The translations under genes were made by a program, and so were the position numbers. A model generated the notes under the pieces. It made no database searches. It was not told the origin of the DNA and saw nothing but the letters and a program-made list of their open reading frames with translations. Positions 54,388 through 62,635 of a stretch of 64,000 bases of DNA are shown here, in pieces (position 1 is the stretch's first letter; each line of letters starts with the position of its first letter). The stretch spans positions 186,001 to 250,000 of the forward strand of contig NZ_JALLGK010000006.1 in the NCBI RefSeq assembly GCF_023072595.1, read 5' to 3'. Source of the DNA: Streptomyces sp. XM4193 (GTDB lineage Bacteria > Actinomycetota > Actinomycetes > Streptomycetales > Streptomycetaceae).

Positions 54388-55545
54388 TCAGGGCCTGGGG
54401 CGCAGCCGGCCCAGTGCACGCGGCCGCTCGTCCGCCGCCACCGTCGAGGCGCCCTCCGTCACGGTCTCGTACACGGCGAGGATGTCGGCCGCCACCGTCG
54501 ACCAGTCGAAGCGCCGCACGTGGCGGGAGGCCTTCTCGCGGAGCTCCTCGCGCCGTTCGGGGTTGGCCAGCAGCTCGACGGCCGCGGCCGCCAGATCGTC
54601 GGCGTCCTCGTTGCGGAAGAGCTGACCCGCGCTGCCGCCGTCCAGCACCTGGGCGAAGGCGTCCAGATCGCTGGCCAGCACCGGTGCCCCCGCCGACATG
54701 GCCTCCACCAGGATGATGCCGAAGCTCTCCCCGCCGAGGTTGGGCGCGACGTAGACATCCACACTGCGCAGCAGCCGGGCCTTGTCCTCGTCGCTGACCA
54801 TGCCGAGGAACTCGACACGGTCGCGGTACTCCTGCGGCAGCTCGGCCAGCGCCTCCTGCTCGTCGCCGCGGCCCGCCACCAGGAGCCGGGTGCCAGGGCG
54901 TTCGCGCAGGATCCGCGGCAGTGCGCGCATCAGCACCTGGAGGCCCTTGCGGGACTCGTCGATGCGGCCGATGAAGCCGATCGTGCCGTCCTGCCACTCC
55001 GCCTTGGGCTCGGCGTCGGCGAAGAAGTCGACGTCGACACCGTTGGGGATCACCACTGCGTCCCCGCCCAGATGCTCCACCAGGGTGCGCCGGGCGTACT
55101 CGCTGACGGCGATGCGGGCGCTGATCTTCTCCAACGCCGCCTGGAGCATCGGGTAGGCGGCCATCATCGCCCGCGACCGCGGGTTGGAGGTGTGGAAGGT
55201 GGCGACGATCGGGCCGCGCGCCGCCCAGCAGGCGAGCAGCGCCAGCGAGGGCGCGGCCGGCTCGTGCAGATGCAGCACCTCGAAGTCGCCCTCGTTGACC
55301 CAGCGTCGGGTGCGGGCGGCCGACAGGACACCGAAGTTCAGCCGTGCCACCGACCCGTTGTACGGCACCGGCACCGCGCGGCCGGCGGAGACCACGTACG
55401 GCGGCAGCACGGAGCCGTCGTCGGCGGGGGCGAGCACGGAGACCTCGTGGCCGAGCTCGATCAGGTGCTCGGCGAGGTCGCGGATGTGGAACTGCACTCC
55501 GCCCGGCACGTCCCAGGAGTAGGGGCAGACGATGCCGATCCTCAC
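54388..55545 (-). CDS. pimA: Phosphatidylinositol mannosyltransferase PimA-like (GT4)
   Basis: Adds the first mannose from GDP-mannose to phosphatidylinositol at the inner membrane face; 385 residues. GT-B fold: N-terminal VRIGIVCPYSWDVPGGVQFH with the glycine-rich loop, FEVLHLHEPAAPSLALLACW, and the C-terminal donor site GFIGRIDESRKGLQVLMRAL and ESFGIILVEAMSAGAPVLAS with the E-x7-E pattern. GTG at 55545 overlaps the acyltransferase stop by four bases. Order pgsA-acyltransferase-pimA matches M. tuberculosis Rv2612c-Rv2610c. Confidence 0.93.
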   Translation of the reverse strand: MRIGIVCPYSWDVPGGVQFHIRDLAEHLIELGHEVSVLAPADDGSVLPPYVVSAGRAVPVPYNGSVARLNFGVLSAARTRRWVNEGDFEVLHLHEPAAPSLALLACWAARGPIVATFHTSNPRSRAMMAAYPMLQAALEKISARIAVSEYARRTLVEHLGGDAVVIPNGVDVDFFADAEPKAEWQDGTIGFIGRIDESRKGLQVLMRALPRILRERPGTRLLVAGRGDEQEALAELPQEYRDRVEFLGMVSDEDKARLLRSVDVYVAPNLGGESFGIILVEAMSAGAPVLASDLDAFAQVLDGGSAGQLFRNEDADDLAAAAVELLANPERREELREKASRHVRRFDWSTVAADILAVYETVTEGASTVAADERPRALGRLRPRP

Positions 55546-56615
55546 GGCAGCTCCCTCTCCCCGGCCGCCGAGGGCCGCGCCCCGCGGTCCGCAGCCGCCG
55601 TGCCCTGCGCCTCGGAGCCCGGCCCCTCGGAGCCAGGGCCCTGGGTACCCGGGCCCCGGGTGCCTTTCGCCGCAGGGGCCTGCGCTGCGGAGTCGGCCGC
55701 CTCGGAGTCGCCCGCCCCGGGGGTGCGGCGGCTCCCCAGGTCGGCTGCCCACAGCCGCTGGAGCATGTGCCAGTCCTCGGGGTGCTCGGCGATGCCGACG
55801 GCGAACCCGTCCGCCATCGACTGCGTCATGGCCGCCGCCTTCTCCGCACGAGTACCGGTCTCGGGGACCTCCACCGGCGGGTGCACCCGGCCCTTCATCA
55901 CCTCGGTGCCGTCGAACCAGAGATTGACGGGCAGCAGCACCGCGCCGGTCTGGAGCGCCAGCAGCGCGGGGCCCGCCGGCATCCGCGCGGTCTCGCCGAA
56001 GAACCGGACCTCGATGCCCGAGGAGGACAGGTCGCGGTCGGCGACCAGTGCCGCCACTCCCCCCGCACGCATCCGCCTCGCCAGGGTGCCGAAGGCAGCG
56101 CCGCCCTCGTGCGGCAGCACCTCCATGCCCAGACCCTCGCGGTAGGCGACGAACCGGTCGTAGAGGCTCTCCGGCTTCAGCCTCTCGGCGACGGTGGTGA
56201 ACGGGATGTTCTTGTGGGTGGCGAGCCAGGCGCCCGCCAGGTCCCAGTTGGCCATGTGCGGCAGTGCCAGCACGGCGCCGCGGCCCTCGGCGTGGGCGTC
56301 GGTGAGGTGGTGCAGCTCGTGGATGAAGACGCTGCGGGCGATGCGCTCCTGACTCCAGGCCGGCAGCCGGAAGGACTCCATCCAGTACCGCAGATACGAG
56401 CGCATCCCGGCCCTGGAGAGCTCCCTCAGCTCCTGCTCACCGGCTTCCGGGCGCACCCGCGCCAGGTTGCGCTCCAGCTGGGTGACGCCCTTGCCGCGCT
56501 TCTTCCAGGTGCGGTCGGCGACGCGCTCCCCCAGCCGTACCGCGGTGCGTTCGGGGAGGCGTTTGACGACGCTCCAGCCGAGTCCGTACAGGCTGTCGGT
56601 CAGACGTTCCTTCAC
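55542..56615 (-). CDS. Phosphatidylinositol mannoside acyltransferase
   Basis: 357 residues from GTG at 56615, LPLAT (LpxL/HtrB-like) fold. The HX4D catalytic motif is in LALPHMANWDLAGAWL. LVADRDLSSSGIEVRFFGET and PAGPALLALQTGAVLLPVNL are typical of the family. Orthologue by position of mycobacterial PatA (Rv2611c), which acylates the mannose of PIM. The last 60 residues are a Gly/Pro/Ala/Glu-rich tail absent from the core fold. It overlaps both pgsA and pimA genes by four bases. Confidence 0.92.
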   Translation of the reverse strand: MKERLTDSLYGLGWSVVKRLPERTAVRLGERVADRTWKKRGKGVTQLERNLARVRPEAGEQELRELSRAGMRSYLRYWMESFRLPAWSQERIARSVFIHELHHLTDAHAEGRGAVLALPHMANWDLAGAWLATHKNIPFTTVAERLKPESLYDRFVAYREGLGMEVLPHEGGAAFGTLARRMRAGGVAALVADRDLSSSGIEVRFFGETARMPAGPALLALQTGAVLLPVNLWFDGTEVMKGRVHPPVEVPETGTRAEKAAAMTQSMADGFAVGIAEHPEDWHMLQRLWAADLGSRRTPGAGDSEAADSAAQAPAAKGTRGPGTQGPGSEGPGSEAQGTAAADRGARPSAAGERELP

Positions 56616-57391
56616 GCGGTGCCACTCCCCCGGTCTGCGTCGGGCTTCGCGGCCCGGCGCCGCGCCCCGTTGGTCCCCGTCCCCGTGCGGTGCTGCGTCT
56701 CGCGGCGCCTCGCCTCGCGCTCCTGCGCGGCTGACTCCCGGCTCTCCGTCCGTGCCTGGGCCGCGTCCGCGGACTCGGCCTCGCGGCGCACGGTGACCAC
56801 CCGCTGGGCGAGCGTGACGCAGCTGCCGGCGGCGACCACCCACAGCGCGGCCGGCAGCAGCACCTCGATGTAGGGCACGCCGAACGCCTCGAAGCCGGCA
56901 AGTCCCGTGCACACCAGGGTGATCACCAGGCGTTCGGAGCGCTCCACGAGTCCGTTGACGTTGACGGGCAGCCCGATGCTCTCGCCGCGCGCCTTGGTGT
57001 ACGAGACGACCTGGCCGCCGGCGAGGCAGAAGATCGCCACCGCGCACATCATCACGCTGTCGCCGCGGCCCGCGTACCACAGCGCGAGGCCGCCGAAGAT
57101 CGCCGAGTCGGCGACCCGGTCGAGGGTGGAGTCCAGGAAGGCGCCCCAGCGGGTCGACTTGCCGGACTGCCTGGCCATGTTGCCGTCGAGCATGTCCGAG
57201 AACACGAAGACGGTGATCGCCACGGTGCCCCAGAAGAAGGCGCCCTGCGGATAGAAGACGAGCGCTCCGGCGACCACCCCGCCGGTCCCGATCAGGGTGA
57301 CCGCGTCAGGGCTGACTCCCAGCCGCAGCAGCAGCGCGGCGAGTGGCGTGAAGACACGCGTGAAGAACGCACGCGCGTACTTGTTCAGCAT
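56612..57391 (-). CDS. pgsA: Phosphatidylinositol phosphate synthase (CDP-alcohol phosphatidyltransferase)
   Basis: 259 residues with about six membrane helices. The CDP-alcohol motif D-G-x2-A-R-x8-G-x3-D-x3-D is complete from residue about 68 (DMLDGNMARQSGKSTRWGAF, then LDSTLDRVAD). In actinobacteria this protein joins CDP-diacylglycerol with inositol 1-phosphate, the first step toward PI and PIMs. A charged tail of about 60 residues follows the last helix. ATG at 57391 starts MLNKYARAFFTRVFTPLAAL; first gene of the PIM cluster. Confidence 0.94.
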   Translation of the reverse strand: MLNKYARAFFTRVFTPLAALLLRLGVSPDAVTLIGTGGVVAGALVFYPQGAFFWGTVAITVFVFSDMLDGNMARQSGKSTRWGAFLDSTLDRVADSAIFGGLALWYAGRGDSVMMCAVAIFCLAGGQVVSYTKARGESIGLPVNVNGLVERSERLVITLVCTGLAGFEAFGVPYIEVLLPAALWVVAAGSCVTLAQRVVTVRREAESADAAQARTESRESAAQEREARRRETQHRTGTGTNGARRRAAKPDADRGSGTA

Positions 57392-57778
57392 CGTTGTCCC
57401 GGAGTGTTGGTTCTGCCCGGTGGCAGTGGGCCGCCGGGTGGCCCATCGTAGCCAGCGCCCGCCCGGCCGCTGCTGGCGGATCGCCTCCGGCCGTCCGCGG
57501 GCGCGGGGTGCGTGCCCCGTACCGGCGCCCACCAGGACGTCCCCGGGCGTCCGGTTCGTCACCGCCGCACACCGCGACCGCCGACCGGACCGGACCGCTC
57601 ACCGCACGCCGACCGGGCCCGCGCCCCCGTGCGCTCCCGGCTCGTGCTGCCGGGTTTCGCGAAGCCCGGCAGCACGAGCGGCTGCGTCGATACCCTGACG
57701 GTCCGGCAGGATGTGTGCGACACCCCCGGGTTGGGAACTGGCTGGGTGCGGACGCGCGGACAATGTTGGGGGCTCCAG
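57392..57778. other. Divergent intergenic region pgsA / unknown membrane protein
   Basis: 387 bp holding the start regions of two divergent transcripts and the 40-bp palindrome at 57640-57679. An upstream in-frame extension of the plus-strand gene exists but has non-coding character. Promoter boxes could not be assigned. Confidence 0.5.
57640..57679. repeat. 40-bp near-perfect palindrome
   Basis: Left arm GCTCGTGCTGCCGGGTTTCG, right arm its reverse complement with one T/C difference that still pairs as G-U in RNA on one strand. There is no spacer between the 20-bp arms. It is 99 bp before the start of the plus-strand membrane-protein gene and about 250 bp before pgsA, so it is not at the 3' end of any gene. 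Confidence 0.9.
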
Positions 57779-59449
57779 GTGGCAGGTTTCGACGACGGCA
57801 AGCAGCAGGGCGTGGAGGTGGACTTCAGCCCTGGCGCCCAGATTCCGCTGTCCGGTTCCTCGGGGCAGACCGCCGTGACGCAGGCGCTCGCCTCCGCGGC
57901 CTATCAGGACTTCCCGGTGCAGAAGCTGGTCGACGCGAACGACGCCGCCACGGTCAAGCCGCCCAAGCTCTCGCTGTTCGAGCCCAATCTGGGCGAGGCG
58001 TACGCGCGCGCGGTGCAGGTCCGGATGCTCGGCGGCGCCAGGGCGCCGCTCATCCAGTCCTTCGGCACCGACCCGCAGGTCATCGTCGACCACTGCCTGG
58101 CCGCCAGCCGGATCCGCAAGGCCAGGGACGCCCGGCTGACCGCGGTGATGATGCTGCTCGGTGTGCTCTTCCTGCCCGGCGTACTGATCTGGCTGCTCGG
58201 CTTCCAGCTGCGCCGTTGGCTGGCCGGCGCACAGGACAAGCGCGCCGGAGCGATCGGTTTCGCGGCGCTCGCGCTGCTGGCCGGTGTGGTGATCCTCGCC
58301 GCGATCCAGCTTCCGGTGAACGGCGTGCTGGCCATCTATCTGCGGGTCATGTTCGTGGCCCCGATACTCGGCTGGTTCCTGGCCAAGCGGATCAGCGAGC
58401 GCTACGCCCGCGATCTGCGGGAGTTCTGGAGCGGGTTGCTCTCGGGCGGCGGCCCGGGCGCGCGGATCCCCGAGGCCGTTCCGCAGGACCCCAACGACGA
58501 GGAGGCCGAGCGGCTGCGCAAGGCGCTGACCAAGCTCGCCGCCGAGCAGAACAGCAACATCGTCTTCTACGCGGGCCCCAAGGGGATACTCGGGATGGGC
58601 ACCCGCTGGGGCAGCTGGCAGCTCGCCGAGGAGCTGACCCCGGCCGCGGGTGTCGACGAGATCAACCCGTTCCGCAGCTGGGACGTCATCCAGTCCATCC
58701 ACGACCAGTTGCGGATGCTGGAGCGCGGGCCGTTGCACACCGGCGGGTTCCCCACGCCCTCGATACGCCACTGGGTCGTCTCGCCGGTGCCCGAGGGCGC
58801 GAAGGGCGTGTCCAGGCCGGAGGGCCAGGAGATCTCCTCCTTCCAGGTGCGCGACCACGAGATCCAGCGCATCTGCAACGAGCAGCAGTTCGGCAGCGGC
58901 AACCGCCACTACCTGGGTGTCCAGTTCGTCCTGTGGGACGGGCAGTTGGTGCTGACGCTGCTCATCACCGTCACGGTCCTGCACCACACGCTGCGCATCG
59001 AGGTCACCGGTCACGCGCTGGGCCCGGTGCACCCGCTCTTCACCACGAAGCCGTCGCCGAAGTCCAAGCAGGTGTCGAAGACGGTCAAGTTCTGGGAGAC
59101 CAAGAGCGTGCCGCTGCCGCTGGTGGACGCCAAGGAGGTCGTACGGCTGGCGGCGCGGGCCCCGTTGACCTGGTTCCCGCCCGTACTGGACTACCTGGGC
59201 GGCAAGTTGGCGCTGCCGGAGCCGTTCGGGCTGCGCCACTCCTGGGCGGACAAGCCGTGGCGCCACCGCTTCATGGCGGACGACGCGCTGCGCGCTGCGA
59301 CACCGGTGCTGCGGGTGGTGCACTCGGCCGCGATGAAGGTGCTCGCCGAGAACGGCGTCGCCACGGAGAAGTTCGGCGCGCGTTCGCAGTTCCTCAGCGG
59401 ACAGGTGCAGGGCGCCACCCCGGGCAAGCCCGACGAGTACGGACTCTGA
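57779..59449 (+). CDS. Unrecognised membrane protein
   Basis: 556 residues from GTG at 57779 (GGGGG upstream; the frame is open 89 codons further but that part looks non-coding). The first 118 residues are soluble. Then three membrane helices lie at about 120-142 (TAVMMLLGVLFLPGVLIWLL), 157-176 and 183-203. A long cytoplasmic or surface domain follows, with NIVFYAGPKGILGMGTRWGS, conserved-looking RDHEIQRICNEQQFGSGNRH, a further hydrophobic stretch LVLTLLITVTVLHHTL, and a helical C-terminus. I recognise no family. It stands alone, divergent from the PIM lipid genes and convergent to the HIT gene. Confidence 0.9.
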   Translation: MAGFDDGKQQGVEVDFSPGAQIPLSGSSGQTAVTQALASAAYQDFPVQKLVDANDAATVKPPKLSLFEPNLGEAYARAVQVRMLGGARAPLIQSFGTDPQVIVDHCLAASRIRKARDARLTAVMMLLGVLFLPGVLIWLLGFQLRRWLAGAQDKRAGAIGFAALALLAGVVILAAIQLPVNGVLAIYLRVMFVAPILGWFLAKRISERYARDLREFWSGLLSGGGPGARIPEAVPQDPNDEEAERLRKALTKLAAEQNSNIVFYAGPKGILGMGTRWGSWQLAEELTPAAGVDEINPFRSWDVIQSIHDQLRMLERGPLHTGGFPTPSIRHWVVSPVPEGAKGVSRPEGQEISSFQVRDHEIQRICNEQQFGSGNRHYLGVQFVLWDGQLVLTLLITVTVLHHTLRIEVTGHALGPVHPLFTTKPSPKSKQVSKTVKFWETKSVPLPLVDAKEVVRLAARAPLTWFPPVLDYLGGKLALPEPFGLRHSWADKPWRHRFMADDALRAATPVLRVVHSAAMKVLAENGVATEKFGARSQFLSGQVQGATPGKPDEYGL

Positions 59450-59469
59450 TCCCCCCGCCGCGCAGCTGA

Positions 59470-59492
59470 GGCGCGCTCGCCGCGAGCGCGCC
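59470..59492 (+). terminator. Terminator of the unknown membrane-protein gene
   Basis: Perfect 10-bp stem GGCGCGCTCG/CGAGCGCGCC with a 3-nt loop, 20 bp after the stop. Confidence 0.65.
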
Positions 59493-59512
59493 GGCACGAC
59501 TGCGAAACGCCG

Positions 59513-59558
59513 AACGCCGCTGTCGGGAAGGGGCAACTCCCCTCCCGGCAGCGGCGTT
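59513..59558 (-). terminator. Terminator of the HIT gene
   Basis: About 20-bp stem AACGCCGCTG(T/C)CGGGA...GGGG with one wobble and one bulge, and loop CAACT; 16 bp after the HIT stop. It probably works in both directions. Confidence 0.75.
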
Positions 59559-59574
59559 CACGCGTCTGACCAGC

Positions 59575-60135
59575 TCAGTCGGTCGGCCATGCCTCGGCGA
59601 TGAGCCGACGGGTGTCGGCGAGCAGCTGCGGCAGGATCTTCGTGTGCCCGACGACCGGCATGAAGTTGGTGTCCCCGCCCCAGCGCGGCACCAGGTGCTG
59701 GTGGAGGTGGGCGGCGATTCCGGCGCCGGCCACCGTGCCCTGGTTCATGCCGATGTTGAAGCCGTGCGCACCGGACGCGGCCCGCAGCGCGGTCATGGCC
59801 CGTTTGGTGAAGTCGGCGAGCTCCGCGGTCTCGCCCGCGTCCAGCTCGGTGTAGTCGGCGACGTGCCGGAAGGGCACCACCATCAGATGGCCGCCGTTGT
59901 ACGGGTAGAGGTTCAGCACCGCGTAGACGTGCCGCCCTCGGGCGATGACCAGCCCGTCCTCGTCGTCGCGTTCGGGGATGGCGCAGAAGGGGCAACCGTC
60001 TCCCGGTGCGGAGCCGGTGGGTTTGTTCTCGCCCTGGATGTACGCCATGCGGTGGGGAGTCCACAGGCGCTGGAACGCGTCCGGTGTCCCCACTCCGATC
60101 TGCTGCTCCGGCTCGCTGGTCATGTCGGCCAGCAT
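59575..60135 (-). CDS. HIT-family protein, probable Ap4A phosphorylase
   Basis: 186 residues from ATG 60135; an ATG at 60123 (MTSEPEQQ) is equally possible since neither has a clear Shine-Dalgarno. DGCPFCAIPERDDEDG gives a CxxC zinc half-site. YPYNGGHLMVVPFRHVADY and the histidine triad AAHLHQHLVPRWGGDTNF are intact. The positional counterpart in M. tuberculosis (Rv2613c, between thrS and pgsA1) is a diadenosine tetraphosphate phosphorylase. Ap4A is a by-product of tRNA synthetases, which fits its place next to thrS. Confidence 0.93.
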   Translation of the reverse strand: MLADMTSEPEQQIGVGTPDAFQRLWTPHRMAYIQGENKPTGSAPGDGCPFCAIPERDDEDGLVIARGRHVYAVLNLYPYNGGHLMVVPFRHVADYTELDAGETAELADFTKRAMTALRAASGAHGFNIGMNQGTVAGAGIAAHLHQHLVPRWGGDTNFMPVVGHTKILPQLLADTRRLIAEAWPTD

Positions 60136-60150
60136 ATGGCGTCCGTCGCA

Positions 60151-60188
60151 CCGGCAGGCCCGGGGGTCGTTGCCCCCGGGCCTGCCGG
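60151..60188 (-). terminator. thrS terminator
   Basis: Perfect 16-bp stem (CCGGCAGGCCCGGGGG and its complement) with a 6-nt loop, 38 bp after the thrS stop and just before the HIT start. The HIT gene therefore either depends on read-through or has a promoter overlapping it. Confidence 0.75.
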
Positions 60189-60225
60189 TGAACCTGCCTG
60201 TGTCCGCGCCCTGGTGGCGCGGCCG

Positions 60226-62205
60226 TCAGATCTGCACGCGGTCCCGGACCGCGGTGCGGATTTCCGCCAGCGCCTCCTCGCGCGGGATCCCGTTCTTCTG
60301 GGAGCCGTCGCGGTAGCGGAAGCTGACGGCCCCGGCGGCGACGTCGTCGTCACCGGCGATGACCATGAAGGGCACCTTGGCCTTCTGGGCGTTGCGGATC
60401 TTCTTCTGCATCCGGTCCGAGGAGGCGTCCACCTCGACCCGCAGCCCCTCGGCCCGTGCCTGTGCGGCGAACTCGCGCAGGTAGGGGACGTGGTCGTCGC
60501 CGATCGGGATGCCGGTCGCCTGGACCGGGGCGAGCCACGGCGGGAAGACGCCCGCGTAGTGCTCCAGCAGCACGGCGAAGAACCGCTCGATCGAGCCGAA
60601 GAGCGCCCGGTGGATCACCACGGGACGCTGGCGGGAGCCGTCCGCGGCGGTGTACTCCAGGTCGAAGCGCTCGGGCATGTTGAAGTCGACCTGGATCGTG
60701 GACATCTGCCAGGTGCGGCCGATGGCGTCCTTGGCCTGGACGGAGATCTTCGGGCCGTAGAAGGCGGCGCCGGCCGGGTCCAGCACCAGTTCGAGCCCCT
60801 GCTTCTGGGCGGCCTGGCGCAGCGCCTCGGTGGACTCCTCCCAGACCTCGTCGGAGCCGACGAACTTCTCCGGGTCCTTGGTGGACAGCTCCAGGTAGAA
60901 GTCGTCGAGTCCGTAGTCGCGCAGCAGGTTGAGCACGAAGGTGAGCAGCGAGTCCAGCTCGTCGGCCATCTGCTCGCGGGAGCAGTAGATGTGCGCGTCG
61001 TCCTGGGTGAAGCCGCGGGCGCGGGTCAGCCCGTGCACCACACCCGACTTCTCGTAGCGGTAGACCGTGCCGAACTCGAAGAGCCGCAGCGGCAGTTCGC
61101 GGTAGGAGCGGCCGCGCGCGTCGAAGATCAGGTGGTGCATCGGGCAGTTCATGGGCTTGAGGTAGTAGTCCTGGCCCTCGTCCAGCTGCATGGGCGGGTA
61201 CATGCCGTCGGCGTACCAGTCCAGGTGGCCGGACTTCTCGAAGAGCGTGCCCTTGGTGGCGTGCGGGGTGTAGACGAACTCGTAGTCCGACTCCTCGTGG
61301 CGGCGCCGCGAGTAGTCCTCCATCACCCTGCGGATCACGCCGCCGCGGGGGTGGAAGACGGCCAGCCCGGAACCGATCTCCTCGGGGATGGAGAAGAGAT
61401 CGAGCTCGGTGCCGAGCCTGCGGTGGTCGCGCTTCTCGGCCTCGGCCAGGAACTCCAGGTGCGCCTTGAGCTCGTCCTTGGTGGGCCAGGCGGTGCCGTA
61501 GATCCGCTGCAGCTGCTTGTTCTTCTCGCTGCCGCGCCAGTACGCGGCTGCCGAGCGCATCAGCTTGACGGCCGGGATCAGTCGGGTGGTCGGCAGGTGC
61601 GGGCCGCGGCAGAGGTCCTTCCAGCACAGCTCGCCGGTCTTGGCGTCGATGTTGTCGTAGATGGTCAGCTCGCCGGCGCCGACCTCGGCGGAGGCACCGT
61701 CCGCGGCCTCGGCGGCGGAGCCCTTGAGGCCGATCAGCTCGAGCTTGTACGGCTCGTCGGCCAGCTCCGCGCGGGCGTCCTCGTCGGTGGTGACCCGGCG
61801 GGAGAAGCGCTGGCCCCGCTTGATGATCTCCTGCATCTTCTTCTCGATGCGCTTGAGGTCATCGGGGTGGAACGCCTCCGCCACGTCGAAGTCGTAGTAG
61901 AAGCCGTCCTTGATGGGCGGGCCGATGCCGAGCTTGGCCTCCGGATAGAGCTCCTGCACGGCCTGCGCCATCACGTGCGCGGCGGAGTGGCGCAGGATGT
62001 CCAGCCCATCGGGGCTGGAGATCTCGACCGGCTCGACCTCGTCGCCGTCGGCGAGCTCGTACGCGAGGTCCTTCAGCTCTCCGGCGACTCGGGCGGCCAC
62101 GACACTGCGCTCCCCCTCGAAGAGTGCGGCGGCGCTCGTGCCCGTGGTGACCACGCGCTCTTCCCGCTCGGAATCGCGTTGAACGGCCACACGCACGTCT
62201 GACAC
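60226..62205 (-). CDS. thrS: Threonyl-tRNA synthetase
   Basis: Charges tRNA-Thr; 659 residues from GTG at 62205 (AGGAGA upstream). A short TGS-like N-terminus, then the editing domain (HSAAHVMAQAVQELYPEAKL with HxxxH, ELCWKDLCRGPHLPTT), the class II core (MNCPMHHLIFDARGRSYREL with zinc Cys/His; RARGFTQDDAHIYCS; HRALFGSIERFFAVLLEHY) and the anticodon domain (LREFAAQARAEGLRVEVDAS). No T-box leader is visible. Two tRNA-Val genes lie upstream on the same strand. Confidence 0.97.
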   Translation of the reverse strand: MSDVRVAVQRDSEREERVVTTGTSAAALFEGERSVVAARVAGELKDLAYELADGDEVEPVEISSPDGLDILRHSAAHVMAQAVQELYPEAKLGIGPPIKDGFYYDFDVAEAFHPDDLKRIEKKMQEIIKRGQRFSRRVTTDEDARAELADEPYKLELIGLKGSAAEAADGASAEVGAGELTIYDNIDAKTGELCWKDLCRGPHLPTTRLIPAVKLMRSAAAYWRGSEKNKQLQRIYGTAWPTKDELKAHLEFLAEAEKRDHRRLGTELDLFSIPEEIGSGLAVFHPRGGVIRRVMEDYSRRRHEESDYEFVYTPHATKGTLFEKSGHLDWYADGMYPPMQLDEGQDYYLKPMNCPMHHLIFDARGRSYRELPLRLFEFGTVYRYEKSGVVHGLTRARGFTQDDAHIYCSREQMADELDSLLTFVLNLLRDYGLDDFYLELSTKDPEKFVGSDEVWEESTEALRQAAQKQGLELVLDPAGAAFYGPKISVQAKDAIGRTWQMSTIQVDFNMPERFDLEYTAADGSRQRPVVIHRALFGSIERFFAVLLEHYAGVFPPWLAPVQATGIPIGDDHVPYLREFAAQARAEGLRVEVDASSDRMQKKIRNAQKAKVPFMVIAGDDDVAAGAVSFRYRDGSQKNGIPREEALAEIRTAVRDRVQI

Positions 62206-62330
62206 CGGATCTCTCCTGTTTCGCCGGGGAAGCGGCGGCGAGTGCCGACCGCCGCAGGAATCGTACCGAGCCGCGAGCGGTGGACGCGAAGCAGTTCCCC
62301 GGGCGGCCGGGAGCCGCGGCGCACACGACG

Positions 62331-62362
62331 AAGGCCGGTCAGTCGCGAGACTGACCGGCCTT
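62331..62362 (-). terminator. Terminator after the proximal tRNA-Val
   Basis: Perfect 14-bp stem AAGGCCGGTCAGTC / GACTGACCGGCCTT with a 4-nt loop, eight bases after the tRNA 3' end. Confidence 0.8.
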
Positions 62363-62369
62363 CCGGGGG

Positions 62370-62441
62370 TGGGCGATACTGGGTTCGAACCAGTGACCTC
62401 TTCGGTGTGAACGAAGCGCTCTCCCACTGAGCTAATCGCCC
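62370..62441 (-). tRNA. tRNA-Val(CAC)
   Basis: Minus-strand cloverleaf: acceptor GGGCGAT/ATCGCCC, D-arm AGCTCAGTGGGAGAGC, anticodon arm CTTCG-TTCACAC-CGAAG with anticodon CAC (codon GUG), T-arm ACTGG-TTCGAAC-CCAGT, discriminator A. The CCA end is not encoded. Confidence 0.95.
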
Positions 62442-62530
62442 CCTGCGCCCTGCGGCACGGACAGAACCATACAGTGCGGTTCGGCGATCATCCAAACCGC
62501 GCCGGACCCGGGTACGCACGGGCACGCAGA

Positions 62531-62556
62531 AGGCCGGAGACGCTGGTCCCCGGCCT
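62531..62556 (-). terminator. Hairpin after the distal tRNA-Val
   Basis: AGGCCGG / CCGGCCT stem, one mismatch, then GAC/GTC closing GCTG; eight bases after the second tRNA. It separates the two tRNA transcripts. Confidence 0.6.
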
Positions 62557-62563
62557 GTGGCGG

Positions 62564-62635
62564 TGGGCGATACTGGGTTTGAACCAGTGACCTCTTCGGT
62601 GTGAACGAAGCGCTCTTCCGCTGAGCTAATCGCCC
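62564..62635 (-). tRNA. tRNA-Val(CAC), second copy
   Basis: Same acceptor and anticodon arms as the copy at 62370-62441. It differs in the D-loop (AGCGGAAGAGC against AGTGGGAGAGC) and at one T-loop base (TTCAAAC against TTCGAAC). Anticodon CAC. No encoded CCA. Confidence 0.95.

Noticed and set aside
57512..57778. N-terminal extension of the unknown membrane protein
   Set aside because: The extra 89 codons are Arg/Pro-rich, cross the 40-bp palindrome and look non-coding; the GTG at 57779 has an upstream G-rich site.
62206..62330. T-box leader for thrS (also considered for alaS and hisS)
   Set aside because: No T-box sequence or specifier-loop structure recognised in the leaders.
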